8,963 nt of DNA from DASYAN01 sp036501345 (lineage in GTDB: Bacteria > Chloroflexota > Ktedonobacteria > Ktedonobacterales > Ktedonobacteraceae). Below the pieces are notes generated by a model. It saw only the letters and a program-made list of their open reading frames with translations. It was not told the origin of the DNA and searched no databases. The DNA lies in assembly GCA_036501345.1 (NCBI GenBank), contig DASYAN010000452.1, forward strand, positions 1 through 8,963. The letters run 5' to 3'. The position numbers and the translations under genes are program-made. Of the stretch, positions 6,432 to 8,963 are shown one piece after another; position 1 is the stretch's first letter, and each line of letters begins with the position of its first letter.

Positions 6432-7724
6432 TTATTGGATAGAGTAGGTAATTTGCTGCCAGGTGTGGCCACCATCGGTGGTATGCAGGAGTAATGGTTT
6501 CCCACTATTAGTATCCTTAGCAATCTGGCTGAGATCATTGATGTCAAAAGGTATATCGCGTGGGCCAACGGCCCAGCCACTCTTGGCATCAATAAAGCTC
6601 ATCATGCCAATGGGCTGCGGTGTTGGTGGTAGCTTTGTCCAGCTTTGTCCACCATCACTGGTTACGTAGGTGCCAGTGCTTGTAGTTGCCCAGGCATGCT
6701 GCATATCTGTGATATAGACGGTAGGTACTTCATCCCCGGTGATGGTGACGAACTTTGTTGGGCTCCAAGTTAGACCAGCATCATGTGTCACGTACAGATC
6801 AAGAGCAGTACTTGATGGGTTAACACCAGTTGTGGAGAAGGTAACACCGTCGTCCGTTACTGGAAGCAGGCCATTATTGCCAAACAGAACTGGCGGTGTT
6901 GTTTCAACCATGTTATCTTTGCCTGCTCCAGGTAGCGCTGGAAGTTGCACACTTTGCCATGTCTGGCCCCCATCATGAGTAACATCTAGTAAGGGTTGCG
7001 AGGGATTCGCAGCTCCGTAACCGCCGTCACCTGTTTGCCAGCCGTTGCGTACATCGCTGAAGGAGATGCCTGACGAGCGCTGTACGCTGCCGCTCCGATT
7101 GGGATCTGTCAGCTGAGTCCAGTGTTGCCCACCGTCAGTGGTGTGAAAAAGGTATGATCCCCGACTGCCTGCACCAGGTGTGCCGAATATCTCGAGCCAG
7201 CCATCCGATGTATTCAGAAAGTGGGGCATATCTAAACTTCCAATATCTAGTTGCTCGCCAATCGTCGAACTCTGCCAGCTCTTTCCACCATTGGTCGTGT
7301 GCAGTATGCCGACCGAAGAGTTCTTTTCGTCTATAGTCGTCACCCAAGCATACTGAGCATTCATAAAATCGCCATTGAAGATTTGGGGGATCGATACGTT
7401 AGCAGGAGTGACATCTTGCCAGGAGGTGCCGCCATCTGCCGTCTTGAGAATAGAGTTGTCAGTCAGTGCCCAGCCATGCATGGTATCGAGCATACGAATC
7501 GCTATTAGTGGCTTTTGCTGGGTGTCGGAGTGGATGGTTGTCACATTAGCAGTATGGGATTGGTTACTGCCGTGGCTAAGGTTACTACTTGCAAAAGAGA
7601 CTGTGGGAGTGGCAAAGAGGGCTGCTACAACAGCCGTAAGTATGAGTAAGCTGATAACCTTCTTCTTTGTTAGTAGCCCCCTGAGCTTGTCATGGGAAAC
7701 AGTATTACGGAAGGTATTCTTCAT
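6432..7724 (-). CDS. Secreted YCF48-type beta-propeller-like repeat protein (complete copy)
   Basis: This protein of 430 residues begins with a charged stretch (KKK at 20-22) and a hydrophobic segment (about 23-46, ending TPTVSFA-SS), which is a signal peptide or membrane anchor, so the rest is outside the cytoplasm. The body holds seven copies of a T-x-[DN]-G/A-G-x-x-W motif: TADGGTSW (95-102), TTNGGKSW, TTDGGQHW, THDGGQTW, THDAGLTW, TSDGGQSW and TTDGGHTW (415-422), with GWxxx or AWxxx strands between them. This matches YCF48/HCF136-like and BNR/sialidase-like repeats; seven units suggest a closed seven-bladed propeller. The biochemical role is unknown: no catalytic residues or photosynthesis genes are visible. 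The start ATG at 7724 has AGGAGG 10 nt upstream; an ATG at 7766 with AGGA at 7 nt would add 14 residues and cannot be excluded. A paralogue lies immediately upstream. Confidence 0.87.
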   Translation of the reverse strand: MKNTFRNTVSHDKLRGLLTKKKVISLLILTAVVAALFATPTVSFASSNLSHGSNQSHTANVTTIHSDTQQKPLIAIRMLDTMHGWALTDNSILKTADGGTSWQDVTPANVSIPQIFNGDFMNAQYAWVTTIDEKNSSVGILHTTNGGKSWQSSTIGEQLDIGSLDMPHFLNTSDGWLEIFGTPGAGSRGSYLFHTTDGGQHWTQLTDPNRSGSVQRSSGISFSDVRNGWQTGDGGYGAANPSQPLLDVTHDGGQTWQSVQLPALPGAGKDNMVETTPPVLFGNNGLLPVTDDGVTFSTTGVNPSSTALDLYVTHDAGLTWSPTKFVTITGDEVPTVYITDMQHAWATTSTGTYVTSDGGQSWTKLPPTPQPIGMMSFIDAKSGWAVGPRDIPFDINDLSQIAKDTNSGKPLLLHTTDGGHTWQQITYSIQ

Positions 7725-7734
7725 AGCAAGTTGT

Positions 7735-7740
7735 CCTCCT
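7735..7740 (-). promoter_or_regulatory. Ribosome binding site choosing the start of the complete beta-propeller gene
   Basis: AGGAGG lies 10 nt before the ATG at 7724 and is stronger than the AGGA before the alternative ATG at 7766. Confidence 0.55.
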
Positions 7741-7752
7741 GTCTGTGCGTTT

Positions 7753-7768
7753 GTACATACGTACATAC
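7753..7768. repeat. Tandem 8-bp direct repeat before the complete beta-propeller gene
   Basis: GTACATAC occurs twice without a gap, 29-44 nt upstream of the preferred start codon. On the minus strand it follows TATAGG and CATAAG, possible weak -10 boxes, so it would lie in the leader or at the start site. It may be a regulator site; function is unproven. Confidence 0.35.
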
Positions 7769-7796
7769 TTATGTCCTATAGTGAAATGCGCTAAGC

Positions 7797-7827
7797 GGAT
7801 TCGTTTACTCTGCGAACATAACGAACC
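7797..7827. promoter_or_regulatory. Inverted repeat upstream of the complete beta-propeller gene
   Basis: GG-A-TTCGTT (7797-7805) and AACGAACC (7820-7827) form a near-perfect inverted repeat with 6-bp uninterrupted arms and a 14-nt centre, and CGAAC is also repeated directly 9 bp apart. It lies about 75-105 nt before the start codon, a fitting place for an activator or repressor site. Confidence 0.25.
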
Positions 7828-7978
7828 GACTGCGAGCCATATGAGATGGCATTTTTTGAGATCTCATTTAGTCTATCGCTGAGGATAGGGAAAGTGTTAC
7901 AACCTCCCCGATGGTGTTAGCAATCTGGATGGCTGAGGTCAGATCTTTCAGTGCAATTAGCACAACCTCGACAAGCAG

Positions 7979-8963
7979 TTAGGAGATGGAGGAGTTTATT
8001 GACTGCCAGTTTGTTCCGCCATCCGTCGTTTGATAAAGCTGGCCTGCATCGTCGATAGCCCAGCCATTGTATGTATCCACGAAACTCAATGCGCCAAAAT
8101 GGTGTGGTGTTTGCGCGAGCTGAACCCAGGTCTTTCCTCCATCGCTGGAGAAATGCAGAGCATTACGGTTTGTTTCCTCGGCCCATACATGTTGGGCATC
8201 CAGTGCATACACATCGGTACTATCGAAGTTGGCTAATGTGCCCGCAGTCCAAGTATTGCCACTATCATGCGTGGTGTAGACCGCGAGCTTGGTCTGTACT
8301 GAGTGGTTACTATCAGTCATGTTAATATGGGTAGGTAACAATCCGTCTGCTCCAATCAGAACTGGTGCATCGGTTACTATATCGCCATCTGAACTTACTC
8401 CACCTGGTAGCGATAGAGATTGTTGTTGCCAGTTCCGTCCACCATCGATGGTTTTCTCGACTGTTGGTTGATTTCCCGGCCAATGGAGTCCAACCCAGCC
8501 GAGTTGCGCGTTCGAAACTGAAACGCCGCTTGCAGCGCTTGTGTCTACTTGCCCCGAGATGTTTGTCCAGGTTTGCCCACCGTCTGTCGTTTGGTAGGTG
8601 TTTATGATGCCGCGTGCTGTACCCTGAGAATCAGTGATTACCAGCCAGCCTTGCTGCGTATTGATAAAGCGTGGTGGGTCTGCTAGGTGTCCAGTTGCAT
8701 GAGTGATAGTTGCCGTTTGCCAGCTTGCTCCACCATTGCTTGTATGGAGGATGGTGATTGACTGCGTCTGTCCTAGAGAGCCCTTTGTCGATTGCCACGC
8801 GACCCAGGCAGTCTGCATCGTTAAAAACTCGCATTGGGCATTTATACCTGGTGTTTGATCTTTAGGAGTGACATCACTCCAGTGAATGCCGCCATCTGAT
8901 GTCTTCAGAATAGAGGAACTAGTCAATGCCCAACCATTTATGTTGTCCAGCATGCGAATGGCA
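7979..8963 (-). CDS. YCF48-type beta-propeller-like repeat protein (5' end outside the window)
   Basis: This is the paralogue of the gene that follows it downstream. 328 codons are visible and the frame is open to the right edge. The visible protein begins AIRMLDNINGWALT, aligning with AIRMLDTMHGWALT in the complete copy, where this stretch is internal, so the N-terminus with a likely signal peptide lies beyond the edge and the ATG at 8953 is not a start. Seven repeat cores are visible: TSDGGIHW, TSNGGASW, TTDGGQTW, TIDGGRNW, THDSGNTW, SSDGGKTW and TTDGGTNW, consistent with a seven-bladed propeller. It ends WQSINSSIS, like WQQITYSIQ in the other copy, so the stop codon is genuine. The copies have diverged substantially, so the duplication is not recent. 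Function is unknown; a secreted binding or scaffold role is possible. Confidence 0.85.
   Translation of the reverse strand, partial: AIRMLDNINGWALTSSSILKTSDGGIHWSDVTPKDQTPGINAQCEFLTMQTAWVAWQSTKGSLGQTQSITILHTSNGGASWQTATITHATGHLADPPRFINTQQGWLVITDSQGTARGIINTYQTTDGGQTWTNISGQVDTSAASGVSVSNAQLGWVGLHWPGNQPTVEKTIDGGRNWQQQSLSLPGGVSSDGDIVTDAPVLIGADGLLPTHINMTDSNHSVQTKLAVYTTHDSGNTWTAGTLANFDSTDVYALDAQHVWAEETNRNALHFSSDGGKTWVQLAQTPHHFGALSFVDTYNGWAIDDAGQLYQTTDGGTNWQSINSSIS

Noticed and set aside
7841..7867. ATGAGAT/ATCTCAT inverted repeat and TGAGATCTCA palindrome as a terminator of the truncated propeller gene
   Set aside because: The stem is A/T-rich with a 13-nt loop, lies more than 100 nt after the stop, and has no proper T-run after it on the minus strand.
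1..8963. Plus-strand reading frames across the window
   Set aside because: All lie opposite well-supported minus-strand genes, lack ribosome sites and recognisable domains, and read as shadows of the coding strand.

Overview
The window reads as a piece of a bacterial chromosome with about 50% G+C. Every gene I can support lies on the minus strand, so transcription runs from high to low coordinates. The two secreted proteins with YCF48-type 'DGGxxW' repeats, mid-range G+C and mixed gene affinities suggest a filamentous Chloroflexota bacterium of the Ktedonobacteria type. That is an inference from style and gene content, not proven.

Layout in transcription order. (1) From the right edge to 7979: a 5'-truncated secreted beta-propeller-like protein. 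(2) 7724-6432: a complete paralogue of it with a signal sequence. Each copy shows seven DGGxxW-type repeats, so they are a tandem duplication. A strong hairpin (6396-6420) follows the second copy. (3) 6215-3531: a metal-ion ABC importer of the ZnuBC/TroBCD/MntBC class, made of one ATPase and two different permeases, behind a recognisable promoter with two short inverted repeats placed like operators. No substrate-binding lipoprotein gene is in view. (4) 3345 to the left edge: three genes that resemble mycothiol biosynthesis: an MshC-type cysteine ligase (a shortened cysteinyl-tRNA-synthetase relative with the CGITPYD..HLGHA signature), a PIG-L/LmbE zinc deacetylase in the MshB position, and an MshA-like GT4 glycosyltransferase cut by the window edge.

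How they may work together. In the known mycothiol pathway MshA joins GlcNAc to inositol-1-phosphate, a phosphatase removes the phosphate, MshB deacetylates the product, MshC adds cysteine in an ATP-dependent step, and MshD acetylates. This window supplies candidates for the MshA, MshB and MshC steps. MshB and MshC are metal (zinc) enzymes, so a metal importer directly upstream is suggestive, although a shared transcript is not shown. If the organism is not an actinobacterium, a mycothiol-type thiol pathway here is the most interesting content of the window.

Stretches without genes: 1816-2148 holds an extended -10 promoter and a possible dispersed non-coding repeat; 6216-6431 holds the importer promoter, operator-like repeats and a hairpin; 7725-7978 holds repeats upstream of the complete beta-propeller gene and a short open stretch of doubtful meaning; 3346-3530 holds only weak repeats. 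I see no RNA gene, CRISPR array or recognisable transposase.
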